Origin: Antedon mediterranea
Taxonomy: Eukaryota > Echinodermata > Crinoidea > Comatulida > Antedonidae
Assembly (NCBI RefSeq): GCF_964355755.1
Contig: NC_092679.1
Coordinates: 7,254,001 to 7,318,000, forward strand
Length of the DNA: 64,000 bases
Reading direction: 5' to 3'
Part shown: positions 49,795-62,302 of the stretch, piece after piece
Numbering within the stretch: position 1 is the first letter of the stretch
Layout of the letters: every line of letters begins with the position of its first letter
The notes under the pieces: generated by a model
Seen by the model: only the letters and a program-made list of their open reading frames with translations
Databases searched by the model: none
Told to the model about the DNA's origin: nothing
Translations under genes and position numbers: made by a program

Positions 49795-51804
49795 ATGAGG
49801 GGTTGTTTACCTGCAGTACAATGGTTGGTGTTAATCTTTATTGTTTTTTTATTGGAAGTTGTTGATGGAGAGACAAAGAATTGGGACAATAGCATGGAAA
49901 GTCGAATCCTTCGCTTCTTTGGTTTGACTCAGAAACCAAAAATTGGGGTAAACGCTACGGCTCCTCGCTATATGATTGATATGTACAGAAGGATAGAGGA
50001 ACAGCATCAACGCAACATCTTCACGACTAGTAGCCGATGCGGATTCGATGACAATGATATTCCGGGCAACACAGTTAGAAGTTTGCAAAATACAGGTATG
50101 TCAACTATACATTAGAAAAGATACCTCATAGCCGATGCGTAACACACAAAATAGTCTTCTATGGTTAAGGAACGACAAGTGCACTATCTCTTAAAGTATA
50201 GGCTACTAGGTCTTGATTGAACGAAAACCACTATAGTTTCTACCTACAGTATATTTCGTTGAACAAAAAACGACCTATAGTTTTGGTATAGAAATAATTG
50301 GATAACACAATTATTTTACACCCGCCCCCCCCCCCCCCCTCCACCTCCACCTTTCCACCTATCTATACTCGATTTAGACGATGTGGAGTAACATAGACTT
50401 TAAAAGGAGGATACCTTTTCTTTATATTAATATTTTTTGTGAAATAACTTGGATTGCAATGAATAATGGTAGTTGACATACGGTACCACTTGTTGCAGTA
50501 CGGGTGATAAAACCTAAATACCAGCCAAAGTATTTTAACTAATTTTTAAATAATTTCTACGTGTTTGTATGTAAATGTCTCGCAGTGAGATGGTTGTATA
50601 TCATTGTAATGACTTGAAAACAATAATTCCTTAGTGCCCAGCAATTTTACAGAAAATTTTCGACCACCACAGCTTTTGCGTAACTGCCTATAAACCCAAT
50701 GTAATACCGTAATAAATTATAAAGATCTATAGTAAGCATACGTTGCTGATACTGATATTTGACATTTAAGAAAATAAATCAAAAAAATCACCTTATTTAT
50801 TTTTTACCTTTTGCTGCTGATGTCCGTCATTTATTGCGCGATATACGCATACCGTACGCGTTGGTCTATCCATTCAGACCTTTGCAATAAACTGAATAAA
50901 GATATAAAGTATGTTGACTATAATAGTAATAACTTATATTTTTATTAATTAATATAATGTATTATCATTATCATTCTTATTGACAGGTCTGAGCATGCGT
51001 AAATCAAGCACCGGAAGTGGCCGTTACCATCAGTTGCTTTCCTTCAACCTGTCAACAATCCCAGAGACCGAAAGTATAACAAAAGCTGAAATCAATTTTG
51101 GAATTTTTGAGAACCGAGATGAGGCAAACAATAGACACACGGCAGTTAAAATTTCTCTTTATCAATTACTTAAACGAAACAAATTTAATGAAAACAATCT
51201 TCTTGACGATCAACCTATTTTAGAGTTTCATTCGTTGCATAACTTTACATCCGAATTTGACGAATACGCAGTCATTGGTATTCTAGACCTGGTCGAGAAA
51301 TTTCGCTCGCAATCGATGAAGAATCTTCAACTATACGTAGCTTTTCAATTTAGCGGTAATTCGTTAGACAGCGAAAGAGATCTACTCTCTAGTCAAACGT
51401 CCCTAATCGTCGTGTCAATAGACCATAGCCAGTGCAAGAGTCGGATCCGGCGTGACGCAGAACCCGCAGACGTCCACAACAACAATCCAAACATCTGTAA
51501 AAGAAATCGACTACTCGTGAATTTCAAAGACGTAGGATGGGATGATTGGATTATCGCACCGATGACGTATCAAGCGTATTATTGTGCTGGGGAATGTCCC
51601 TTCCCAATGAACGAAAGACTTAACACAACAAACCACGCTATAATGCAGACTTTGGTCGTGTCATTAGACAAATCGGCCGCACCTCCCGTCTGTTGTACAC
51701 CGACAAACTTATCACCGATTTCAATGTTGTATTTTGATACGAATGACAATGTTGTTCTTCGCCAGTACGAGGACATGGTGGTACAAGAGTGTGGATGTAG
51801 GTAG
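49795..51804 (+). CDS. univin: TGF-beta ligand, Univin/Vg1/GDF1/3 type
   Basis: Two coding exons, 49795-50095 and 50987-51804, joined in phase 1, give 372 residues. The start is followed by a hydrophobic signal peptide ([14 protein letters not shown]). The propeptide contains an NTVRS motif next to the intron and a [13 protein letters not shown] block typical of BMP-group propeptides. A furin-type site RIRR lies about 116 residues from the end. The mature domain has all seven cysteines ([31 protein letters not shown]) and an N-glycosylation site at LNTTNHA. The last third ([20 protein letters not shown]) matches the Vg1/GDF1/3 signature rather than BMP2/4. Vg1-type ligands act with Nodal through Smad2/3 in axis formation. 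An AATAAA lies about 85 bp after the stop. The symbol rests on motifs and linkage; a BMP2/4 duplicate is the alternative. Confidence 0.87.
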
Positions 51805-51886
51805 ACATTCCTACGTGTACTGTTTACACAGTTCTTCAGATGAATTGTTTATTTTAGTAAAATTAAATACACAAATATAACGGTAT

Positions 51887-51892
51887 AATAAA
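51887..51892 (+). terminator. Polyadenylation signal of the Univin-type gene
   Basis: AATAAA about 85 bp after the stop codon, in the expected position for a short 3' UTR. Confidence 0.5.
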
Positions 51893-52685
51893 CGCAAAAA
51901 CACGCTAAAAATGCTTAAAATAGGTAGCTCACGTGTTACTATTGTTTATTCGCTACAAACAACGTATGACGGGACTTGTTGAGAATATGTAAATAGTTTA
52001 CTGCATTCCATTGTGTTCAATCAGAACTATTACATAGTTATTTAAACGTGGGTGGTGAGGGGGGGGGGGGGGAGTAGAAGAAGGAAAACAATAAATAGAA
52101 TCGCAACATGGAATAAAGCGAAGCTACGTTAAAATAAAATTCAGAACTTCAAAACATATCATGCAATAGCAGGGTTTGATTCAGACCAATTGAACAACGC
52201 ACTGTATTCCCTCTTAACATCGGATGTTACTCTCCAGACATATTTAATCCTAAATAGCACAAATCAAACCAATTTAGACAGCAATATTGCAGAATAGTAC
52301 CGACTGAGTAATCTTCCAATGTTAATCCTACAGGCATAGCAAAAGAGTTTTCTTAACATGTAAAAGATTTAATGTACAGTTCACTGTTACCTGAGGCCTT
52401 GTACTCTATAATCGACTTTTTAGTATTAAGCACACTTAGTGCATTCTGTTATTTCTATAGGCTCATTTTCTTGTCTAGTCGACCATTCAATATTATTCAA
52501 TATCACATTCATGACTTAATTAACGGAACATCGCCAATTTAATTGTTTCTTTGTTCCTCACCTTGTGTGAGTGATGTGCAATATATTATTCGTACAATAA
52601 AGGGCCGGGGGCCGTTGAATGTTTTTGGAAAAAATTAGGATTCGTGGTTTTGCGTGACGTGAGGGTCAGAGCGTATTTAGCGCGC
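51893..52685. other. Intergenic spacer with a poly-G run
   Basis: Contains a run of about 14 G (near 52058-52072). No gene or repeat family was recognised. Confidence 0.4.
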
Positions 52686-52826
52686 TAAAGCTTAGTTCTC
52701 TCGCAAATGAATTGACCACCAATCACAAGCGAACACAATTAAGATAAGCCATCGTGTCGTGATTGGTCAACTCATTTGCGTTGCGCTTACGTATTTGCGT
52801 TGCATCCTAATGAGAACCCAGCTTTA
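52686..52826. mobile_element. MITE-2 copy B
   Basis: The left end TAAAGCTTAGTTCTC and right end GAGAACCCAGCTTTA are imperfect inverses. The interior has TGACCACCAATCACAAGCG and GTGATTGGTCAACTCATTTG, CCAAT-type words matching 45410-45556. TTTAGGGTTAGGGTTG follows directly. Confidence 0.75.
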
Positions 52827-52972
52827 GGGTTAGGGTTGTATACGCTTATTTAGTACAGTACCGTATGATACATTATTTATTGTACGGTATTATTGACGCT
52901 AGAAAATATGTCCTACGTTTTGGACCAATACTTCTTTTTTTATTTAAAAATATTGTTTGTGTTTATTTTTAG

Positions 52973-53080
52973 AACCGATAAGTTTGCATAAAACACGACA
53001 GTACGTGTGTATCTCCAACCAGGAGTATAACTTGGTACGGTGCATGATAACAAGTGAATGTTATTTGTTTGATGTATTTG
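52973..53080 (+). other. Exon-like open segment, unassigned
   Basis: An acceptor (TTTATTTTTAG, ending 52972) and a strong donor (G|GTAAGT at 53081) bracket 108 bp. It is open in one frame with phase 1 at both ends and reads KTRQYVCISNQEYNLVRCMI-type sequence with three Cys. No partner exons or similarity were recognised. A 36-codon open segment can arise by chance, so this is only a candidate. Confidence 0.2.
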
Positions 53081-53329
53081 GTAAGTGTTCGATACAAGTG
53101 ACGTCATAATGATCATTAATTAATCTAATTAATAATTAAGAAGGAGTTCGCGATTGCTAACAAAATGTAAACATTTTTATATGGAGAAAATAATTATTTA
53201 AATAAAATGCTTGAGTGAACATTCGTATACAATTTCTTTGGTTTTTCCACCAATTTTGTAAACAATTATTTTATTTCATAATAACAAACCTGTGTTCAGG
53301 AATCACAGAACAATTACTTGTTTTAGTCT

Positions 53330-53370
53330 AAAAGGGTCAAACTAGTTTGATAGTGTAGACAGAGCTTTAA
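53330..53370. mobile_element. MITE-1 copy D (right end only)
   Basis: GTCAAACTAGTTTGATAGTG followed by TAGACAGAGCTTTAA matches the right terminal repeat of MITE-1. Confidence 0.7.
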
Positions 53371-53681
53371 GCTTTCAAATAATAAAGCAAAATACAGAGT
53401 AGCATAATACTGTAAATATACAACTGATAATGAACATAAATAATATAATGCAAGAAAAGAAGTTGGTAAGTGGAAAAGGGACGCCACAGCAAGCAAGCTT
53501 TAATTTGGGCGCCCCTCTCAATAGTGAAACAACTTAAACTTTAACATTTTAAAATTTTGATATTAATTATTATAAAAACAACAATTGATAATTCAGTTAT
53601 ATGCGATTACAAATTAAACAATTTTCACATAAACACCTATTTGGATAGTGAATCAACAGATCAATCGTCGTCACAGTTACT

Positions 53682-53820
53682 CTTGGTTACCACTTAAAGG
53701 ATGCAAGGGCGTAGCCTACGTACAGGCAATGCAGGCAATTTAACCAATCAACAGCATTTCGAAAAGTCATTCGCTTCTGGATTGGTCAAATTGCCTGCAT
53801 TGAGTGGTAACCAAGCTTAA
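53682..53820. mobile_element. MITE-3, inverted-repeat element of about 140 bp
   Basis: CTTGGTTACCACT at the left and AGTGGTAACCAAG at the right are perfect inverses, and the inner ATGCAGGCAATTT and AAATTGCCTGCAT are also perfect inverses. The interior includes AACCAATCAAC and GGATTGGTC. Only copy seen here. No ORF. Confidence 0.8.
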
Positions 53821-56289
53821 AGGGTAACTGGGTATGCTATAGTGGACGCTTTATCATCGTCAACACAATCGTTCTCTATCAGCATTTTCATCTCTTTTCG
53901 TCATCTTCCTCATTTAACTTCCTTCATCCTGCTCGTCGTCAGCACCCACGTGACAATCGTCATAAATTATCGTTACCACTATTTTCATCAGCATCATAAT
54001 CATTATCACCATCGTTAACAAACATCCGACACAATTGGTCACACTGACCCCTCAATTTATTTTTTCACGCTGCTGCTCTAGCCCGCTACGTCCCATTAGG
54101 ACTACTCAATCAGAAGCTAAAGCAAGCAGCAGTTATAGTTCTAAGGACGACAGTTTTGCGAAAATGGAAACTCCACTATAAGCTGCTACACAGTAGACCC
54201 AAAAAACGTCTGGGAAAAGAGTCTATTAGGACATGTCATGCTAAAATTACAAATCCCAAAGCATTTCTGGTATATTCACTGTCAGATATTCATTGAATTA
54301 TTATCGAAACAATCCATTAAAGTTTGTGTTTGTAATAGGATACTTCACACTTGAAATATCTAGGGTGATGAAGTGACCGCCAGACTTGACCTTAGCAATA
54401 CAATTAACTTAAGTGACAGAAATTTAGTATTCACTTCTGTAACAAAAAAATAATATTTATTCACATATAAAAAGAGAAAAGAAACCCAAAAACCATTGTC
54501 TGACAGACAATTTAAGTATTTGTTGCTTTCAATTAAATTTTTTTCAGGTAAAATAACTATTATGTGACAATAAAATGACACATTCCAAAACATTTGCAAT
54601 AAAAAATATTTTTCAATAAGCGAGCAGCGTTTTTTGTAAGAAATATATTGTTATATACTGCAGTAAACTGCTGACGTCATCAACTCATACATCAAACTTT
54701 AAAGTTAAAAACGGGCTTGAACCGGTAGCAATGTTGTCACCTAGCGAGCTATCAATGAATCGCTGCTGCGTCCTCTCCATGTTAACAGTGGTTTTCGAGA
54801 TGTTAACAGTACGTCCGAGTTCAAGTCTACTTTCGGTATATTTTAATTGAAAATGTCCTCATTAATACTCAAATGTTGAATTGTGGTATGACTATTAAAC
54901 GTGTGGCTTGCTGACTTAAACAAACACATAATACAACCGTGACATGTTTTGATTAATTGTACCAGTAATTGCGCCACGGGGTGTACAAGTAGGTAACGAG
55001 TTTCCTTGTAGGTGCCTGCCGAAATGCCAAAGTGTTATGTCAACTTAACAGGTCGTTTAAATAAATGTGTTGTTCTAATAGCCGGATATACAAACAACAA
55101 AATCATCGAAAACCCACACATAAATTATCAGAAAAACATGTTGCATTACTCATTCGTCGACCCCACAAACAAACAGGGATAATTCATGAGCCCACGTTTT
55201 AATTATATAACTCTATTTATAAATTTGACTCTTAATTTGCAATATGCGTTATTTTGGCTGCTCAGTGTCCGCGCAGCACGTACGGCCGGAAGTAATATTA
55301 TACTATATACTGTTATTTTTCGTCTAAAGTGCAGTTGTGATATGGTTAAAAATACTTACAGCGCCCTCTAAAAAAGTTTTACAAAACTTTAGAAGGCCAG
55401 GGTAACGTAAGTAATTGACTTGTATTTAAAATTTGCAGAGAGCTGGTGATTAGAAATACAAAATAGGATATGCGTATGCGAACTGACTCAATACAGTAAG
55501 CCTATACACATACAGTATTACTATTATTTATAATATGGGCCATTTTGATTCAAGAATACGATAAACTAATGTACGCGCATTTTTATAAACTGATGGAATC
55601 TGGTTTGAGAAACCACGCGCGCACAAAAATAGAATACCACTGCAATTACTTCATGCCATTGTATATACTTTAAATATATAAAGTATAATATCTATACATA
55701 TATAAATATGGATATTATTATAAGGAAAATCAATGCATTATGAAGAAGAGTACTCGCGCATAGAAAAACCACATCATTATTATCAAACGCCCAGAATAAA
55801 TTTACAAAAATTAAACAGATACAATAATTATTCCTAGAACAACAAACATATGGGCAGCATTTAGAGTTAAAATAGACAACCTAAAACACACCTGATGTAT
55901 GTCTCACTAATTACCAATGCATCGGATACATTCCAGTCCATAATACGATAACGTCTTGAGGTTATTGGCCAAGCCGATGCCTCAGTTGATATAACCCATA
56001 ACTCATGGTAATTCACAATACCTGTAGGCCTACCATTTTAAGGTATCAAACTTCAAAATGTGGTTTAGCAGGCAAGTACATCATTAGAAGATGTATCAAA
56101 ATCAATCGAACTAAGCGACTATTTGAAATTTTCATATAGGCCTAATGTTGTTTTAAAATGTTATGAAATAACAAGACAGTTAGAAATGAGAAAGAAGAGG
56201 TACAACATACGCACCCCCCACGCCCCCCCCCCTCCCACCCCACCAACCAACAGACACATGGAACATGAGAGTACGTACTGTTTTCATAA
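53821..56289. other. Intergenic DNA between the ligand genes, nothing recognised
   Basis: Mixed AT-rich sequence with CATC/TCAT-rich low complexity near 53860-54020. No exon with both splice sites and coding character was recognised. Regulatory DNA for either ligand gene would be expected here, but no specific site can be supported. Confidence 0.35.
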
Positions 56290-56470
56290 TTTGAAGACGA
56301 GCGTATAAACAACGTTCCGTTTTCAATTGAACACGCGCTACAATGTCATGATTTAAACAAGTGCGTAGAAACAACGTTCCGTTTTTATCATAACTTGAAC
56401 ACGCACTTTATTATATCATACTTTGAACACGCGCGTACAAACCTATTATCATTTGAACACGCAGTTATAA
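56290..56470. repeat. Degenerate tandem of GAACACGC-containing units
   Basis: AACAACGTTCCGTTTT occurs twice (about 56309 and 56369), and TGAACACGC-type words with ATCAT spacers recur four times (about 56328, 56396, 56424 and 56452). Decayed tandem repeat. Confidence 0.5.
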
Positions 56471-59400
56471 ATTATGACACTCGGCCCTTTTACTGACGAA
56501 TGATTCTGTAATTTTTTTCGGAAAGTGTTACGCATTTAAATGTTTTAATTTAATCTATATAATTTAAATTATAATTACATTTTAATGTTTTGATTGTAAA
56601 AGTAATGGAACATATTAATGTAACTGCCTAAATTAATTACCAATTTAAAACAATTTCTTCCGTGGGTGGACCCAATGACGCAAAACGTTTTGTCTTTTAA
56701 AATAAAAATAAAGGCTGCAACCTCGTTTTGCGTTCAAGTGGATATCATACGGTACTATGGAGAATACAGCATTAACCTGGTATTAATTGTTTCTCAACTT
56801 AAACACGCGGAATTAATTTCTTCCGAAAGTTTGCAATCAAAACTTTACTCCGAAAATACACAGACCAATGAATGAAGTCATTTTATTGCACACACTGAGC
56901 AAGTAATTTGTGTTGTGTGCCCGGCGAAAACGATCAAAAGGTACGCAAAAGTCACCCTGACTATCGCACTGACGTGTTTCGCCTGAAGCCAACCGAAGGC
57001 CGACTTGTATGATTGGTACGCTTTGGAACATCCCATTGCTTCTAAACTATATGTATGTTACAGTTATCGAGTACACGGGCAGCAGGGAAACACACGCGAT
57101 AGACAGAGTACGGTTGCTAGACACAGTGGCTCCTAAATCTTGGATAATACGTACACATTAGTCTCCATGGAGAACTACGCATATTAATAATAAACAAGCG
57201 ATTTTTTGTTGACAACAACAAGGAATATTTACCGAACGCAAGGATTAATACGAGATTATTATTTAAAACCGAAGATATTATTTATCTTGGTTTATTATAC
57301 ACACAGTCAAGGTATGTTTTTTTTTTATCGTCTTGTTTTGTGCATTTGCGATACGTGCCAACAAATCATAACTCGTACATATAATAGTCCCTTCTATTTC
57401 TATTATCTGCGCACTTATCTTTGAATAATTATTGAAATCAATATTAAACGATTTTAAATATATTCATATATTTAAATTATTATTTAAATAATATTTTTAA
57501 ATAAGAGCTTAGTTTATATAGCTATTTAAAATAATTGTAAAGATTTATCAAGTTGTGAGGAGCGGAAGAGAACCGTCATATAGACCTTTAATTCAGTTAC
57601 ACAAGATAGGCCGTTACAATAATGTGTAACGTGTAGATAAGACAGTTTAAACAGTCGAGAATTTGCCGTGTTGTTGCATTTCCCTCCGGAAAACTAAATA
57701 TTCTGATAGAGTTTGTCAACAACTCTACTTTTACACTAGTAGTATTTCATTTCTTATGATTTGTACACAGAATAAAGTTTATTAAATGAAATTAATAATC
57801 TGTTGTTTAGGACAGTTGGCTTGTTTAATACTTTTATACTAAAAATATACATATCATTTAGTCGATATAAAAGTTGACGTTCTAATATTTAACGTGACGT
57901 TTTTATATTTTAAAATGTGAATAAGATATTCCGCGGTCAGGATGGATTTTAAAAAGCCACAAGAAAAAAAAATCGCGGCTACTAAAAATAGACGAACACA
58001 CTGTATACGGTATGAGTTTACAGATGTCTTGATAACAATTGTACAAAACAATATATTTCATATCAAGTACGGTAGTGTAGTTATTTACTCACAAACCAGT
58101 CTGTCACAAACTGAGTTAGTGGTAACACCCCCCTTCCTCGCCAACCGCAAATATCAAATATTACCATAACATCCATCCAATATGACACGGCCTATGCAGA
58201 GTTTGGCGCACTATTTTGTAACAAATAGACGTTAAAATGTTATAAATAATTAAAAATATAAAAGTGAACAGGCTGGATAAGAGAGTATATAAAGTAAAAG
58301 CAATTGCATATAATAAATAATTTCACTAGGCATACGCATCATATTTGGCTTAAACACGAATGATATGACAGGCAATATAGACCTGCTTAGTTCATCTTTC
58401 AGACTTTTATATAGGCGTATGTTAAATTTTAATCATAAACACAGACATTTATATCAGATCAGGTCAATGCAAGTAATTAAAAATAAAAGATTTTTTCAGA
58501 GTCATGTAGTCTAACGACTACGTATTGCTCTCTGTACGTAAGTGAACTTGAAGGTACCGTATAAAGTTGACAACAAATCATAGTTTCTAAGTAAATGGAA
58601 TAAATAATTAGGCCTACAGAAATAAACAGTCTATCAGCATATTTCCATTTAAAGATTACAATATCAGCAACATTATTGATTTAAAAAAAACATAATATGA
58701 ATGCAGAGAATAACAATTGACCTACACAAGACTTAAGATCTAATGAGGATGTGTTCAATACAAATTAATATCCTTAAATGACAACTCAACTGTCAAAAAT
58801 GTTTATTTTTAATCATTTATATACATAAATATTTAACTGCAAAGTTCAACTGATGAGAAAAAAAATAATTAATTGCGCGTATATATTATATTTCTCTCAA
58901 ATTCGATAGATATTTTGTCTAGCTCACTACATATTAAAATAGCAGATTGCCAAGTTGACGGGATAAAAACTTGCTTTGCTAGGCCCTTGCGTTCAGACGG
59001 AAATTGAGAGCTCGAGTCTGTATGAATCACTGTAGCTTAGCGCCGGAACCACTATGCAAGACCTACAGTAGATTACTCTGCCAGCTTGCAACTTTCATAC
59101 ATAGGCCTACGCCTCATCTAAAAATTATACAAAATCGGACGAAACTTCACATTTTCTATATTGTTATCCGTTCTCTCTGATTCCTCTGATTACAAGAAAT
59201 CCAATATTAATATTTATACTACCTAGCTTTAAACTAAACTAACTACTAAAACTAAACTGACTAAACTTCTCTCTGAATAGGCCTATACAGCCAATTCTAA
59301 TACCTCTAATAATAATACCATTTATCTCATATTTAAGAAATTTCAGTTCTGATCGTGGATCGTTACCCAGAATGCATTTTATTTACTTCAATCAACAATG

Positions 59401-59534
59401 CATAGGCCTATTCTCTATTTACTAAACTACTTGTTTCTAAAAAAAAATTGATATACCAGAATATCTTTAAAAACAGCAACTATTTCGTTAATAACAAACC
59501 ATATCCGTATAGGCTATGAAAAGACAATAAAAAC

Positions 59535-59646
59535 AACTGGTGCGAATCATCCAGAAATATATTTATGAAAAGTCTGCCGTGTCATTAAAATATGTACATA
59601 TTGATTAGGAACAACTAAATATTTTAGTAAGTGATTCGCACCAGTT
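59535..59646. mobile_element. 112-bp inverted-repeat element upstream of bmp2/4
   Basis: The left end AACTGGTGCGAATCA (59535-59549) and right end TGATTCGCACCAGTT (59632-59646) are perfect 15-bp inverses around an AT-rich centre. Non-coding. About 0.9 kb upstream of the bmp2/4 coding start. Probably a very small MITE. Confidence 0.7.
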
Positions 59647-59899
59647 AATATGATGATAACAAAACAACTAACATCTTGATATGAAATATAATTATGAAGT
59701 ATAAATTGCTAATACTTAGCATGAACATTAATAATAAGATAACTTGTAAAAGAAGCGATACGTCGTATACTATCAAACTATGTACTATGTACTATGTAAG
59801 TACTTTGCAATTGATCGTTTTGTTCAAGGTTCCAATTTCATCTATACACTTCAAAAGTGAAGATGGATGACTGCAATTAGAAGTAATTATTACTTTGTG

Positions 59900-60563
59900 T
59901 TTATATTCGGGAACAATATAGTCTTAACTCGTCGTGTCTGCGGGATGGGGAGTTCCCGGCTCCGCAACGTCTACGCTATCTTATCGAGGAGGCTAGCGAA
60001 ACTTGTGCAATCCACTTTCGCAAAGTAATATCTGAAAACGCCTCTGATTGGTCGAAACATTCGATTGGGAAATTACACTCATAATCAATCATAAAAGTGA
60101 GGATTTTGAATTTTAAAGTTGAAATATTTGGGTCATAAAGGAAATACTATTAAGACTCGATGTCCTGCGTTTTTCATTTTCATGACTCACTCCATCTACT
60201 TGGCTGAAACGTTCAGAAAATGTATTCTTTTTCACAAAAGGGTTGTTTTGTCTGCTACGTCGATAGTTTTGTTTTGATCATCGTTTAACCGTCCACCAAT
60301 ACGTGGGCATATGAAATGAAGCGTAGCACAATAGACCAGTACTATGACTTCTTTAATACGTTTAGTTTCTAATTTAAAGTGAGCTCAACACCTTTTAATC
60401 ATACATTGTTATAGACAACAACAGCAGCTAACCTGACGTAATGTTCACAAAGTGTTTTCAGACATGGTCTTTGGAGGCTTGGCGCGCACCGCGTACAGTA
60501 GTCATGGGCTGAGCTAGTAATGTGTCTAATCATAAGTATTATTTTGTGTTTTCAGAAAACATA
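59900..60563 (+). promoter_or_regulatory. bmp2/4 5' region with a probable leader splice acceptor
   Basis: Less AT-rich than the spacer, with CCTCTGATTGGTCGAAAC (inverted CCAAT, about 60040) and further GC-richer blocks. ATTTTGTGTTTTCAG ends at 60555, nine bases before the ATG, and looks like a 3' splice site, as expected if a non-coding first exon lies upstream, the common arrangement of bmp2/4 genes. That exon is not located; a donor-like AAG|GTATGT near 57310 is one possibility. Confidence 0.35.
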
Positions 60564-62004
60564 ATGGTGTATGTTTCTAAAACAAAATTCGTCGTGACAA
60601 CATTATTGTTGTTGGTTGCTTGTTTTGACGTCTGTCGGACGCAAGGTATGCTGAGTGGAACTATACAAGCAGTGGCGGAACGAAGAGGTCTTAGCAAAGA
60701 CGACATAGTCAAGGCGTTTGAAAACAACTTACTGAACATGTTTGGATTAAATAAAAGACCAACGCCGAAACAGGATATCGTTATTCCACCTTATATGATG
60801 GAACTATACATTAAACAAAAACAACATGAAGATGACGTCAGGAGTCATATCAAAGTTGACGGGATTACTACAAGTACGGCAAACACAGTGAGAAGCTTCC
60901 ACCCTGAGGAAGGTACAGTAACTTTCTTATCTTAACACTTTTCTATTCATTGATTTTGGCAAAAATGCCTCAGTTAGGTTTCGATAATTCCATTATCTTG
61001 CCTGTGAATGTACCCATTAACACCAATGCAAAATCTTTTTTATAGACTCTTTTATTTTGTTCGCACAATAAATGAGAACAAAAGGACGCTTTACAGTCAC
61101 CGTACAGAAAACAAAGAGGCTTACAAATTCGTTTTATTCTCTTTCAGATACATTGAGTTCAGGGCAACTTTCAAAAGAACACAGGGGAAATCATTTTCAC
61201 TTTAATATTTCAACGATTCCGGAACATGAAGTGGTAACAGCTGTAGAATTAAGGATATTATTTAAGAAAAATCACACACTAGGAAAAAGAGAAACTGATC
61301 ACCAGGAAGAAAAACAACGGATAAATATCTATGAAATTTTAAAACCAGTCGCTAAAAACAGAGATGTAATAAAGCGTCTTATCGATACAAAATTAATATC
61401 TCACGACACTACATGGGAAACTTTTGATGTTAAGCCTGCAGTTCAAAGATGGAGAGTTTTGCCAGAAGAGAATTATGGATTAATGCTTGAAACGGTTAAT
61501 AAAGATGGCCGACCTGCCACGCAAAGACACGTGCGAATGTCAAGAAGCACGCAAGAGGATGATAATATTGATAGTGACAATTTGCACCAAGAACAACCGA
61601 TTATTGTAACATATACGGACGATGGTCGAACCAAACGTTCGAGTGGCAACAATCGTAAAAACAAGAAGGACCGCAGACAAAGACTAAAACCAAGTTGTCG
61701 AAAACATGAACTTTACGTTGATTTCAGCGACGTTGGTTGGAACGATTGGATTGTTGCACCTCCTGGGTACGAAGCTTATTACTGTAACGGGGAATGCCCT
61801 TTCCCAATTTCTGACCATTTGAACGCCACGAATCACGCGATTGTACAGACTCTAGTGAACTCTGTAAACCCACAACTTGTGCCAAAGGCTTGTTGCGTCC
61901 CAACAGACTTAAGTAGTATAAGTATTCTGTATTTGGACGAAAATGAAAAGGTTGTTTTAAAAGTTTATAAAGAAATGGTGGTTGAGGGGTGTGGCTGCCG
62001 CTGA
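60564..62004 (+). CDS. bmp2/4: BMP2/4 ligand
   Basis: Two coding exons, 60564-60912 and 61148-62004, phase 1, give 401 residues. The ATG at 60564 is chosen over an in-frame ATG at 60522 because a splice-acceptor-like tract ends at 60555 and the hydrophobic signal ([13 protein letters not shown]) then sits at the N terminus. The propeptide has [10 protein letters not shown] at the intron and [13 protein letters not shown] just after it. A furin-type RTKR lies 121 residues from the end, followed by a strongly basic, probably heparin-binding, segment ([13 protein letters not shown]). The mature domain has seven Cys and near-canonical BMP2/4 wording: [55 protein letters not shown] and EGCGCR. Secreted ligand signalling through type I/II receptors to Smad1/5. 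Same strand as the Univin-type gene, 8.8 kb downstream of it. Confidence 0.96.
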
Positions 62005-62296
62005 AATGGTAATTTCCTTTTTAGGCTAGCAAAATGAATGTGCAATTTACCCATTATTGGGTTGAAGAAGTTACCCTCTGTACCCCACGTAATTACGGCG
62101 TTTTGACTGGAGGAGGATGCTATCACAGAGGTGACGTAATTCATTGCTTTGCAAGGCGAAGGGCATCAGACTGATACCAGCAATCGCCAAATAAGCATGA
62201 TTTGCGGAAACATCAACAACCTCTGGCAAGCAAGAATCAACAACCAGGTTTTAATCAACACCAGCCTAGTTGTTGAAAACATAGCAAATTGGATTA

Positions 62297-62302
62297 AATA
62301 AA
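62297..62302 (+). terminator. Polyadenylation signal candidate of bmp2/4
   Basis: AATAAA about 290 bp after the stop. Other AT-rich candidates follow further on. Confidence 0.4.

Noticed and set aside
52822-52838. Telomere-like TTTAGGGTTAGGGTTG
   Set aside because: Only about two units, at the edge of a MITE-2 copy. Too short to call an interstitial telomere.
60522-60563. Upstream in-frame ATG at 60522 as the bmp2/4 start
   Set aside because: A splice-acceptor tract ends at 60555, and the signal peptide is better placed when starting at 60564.
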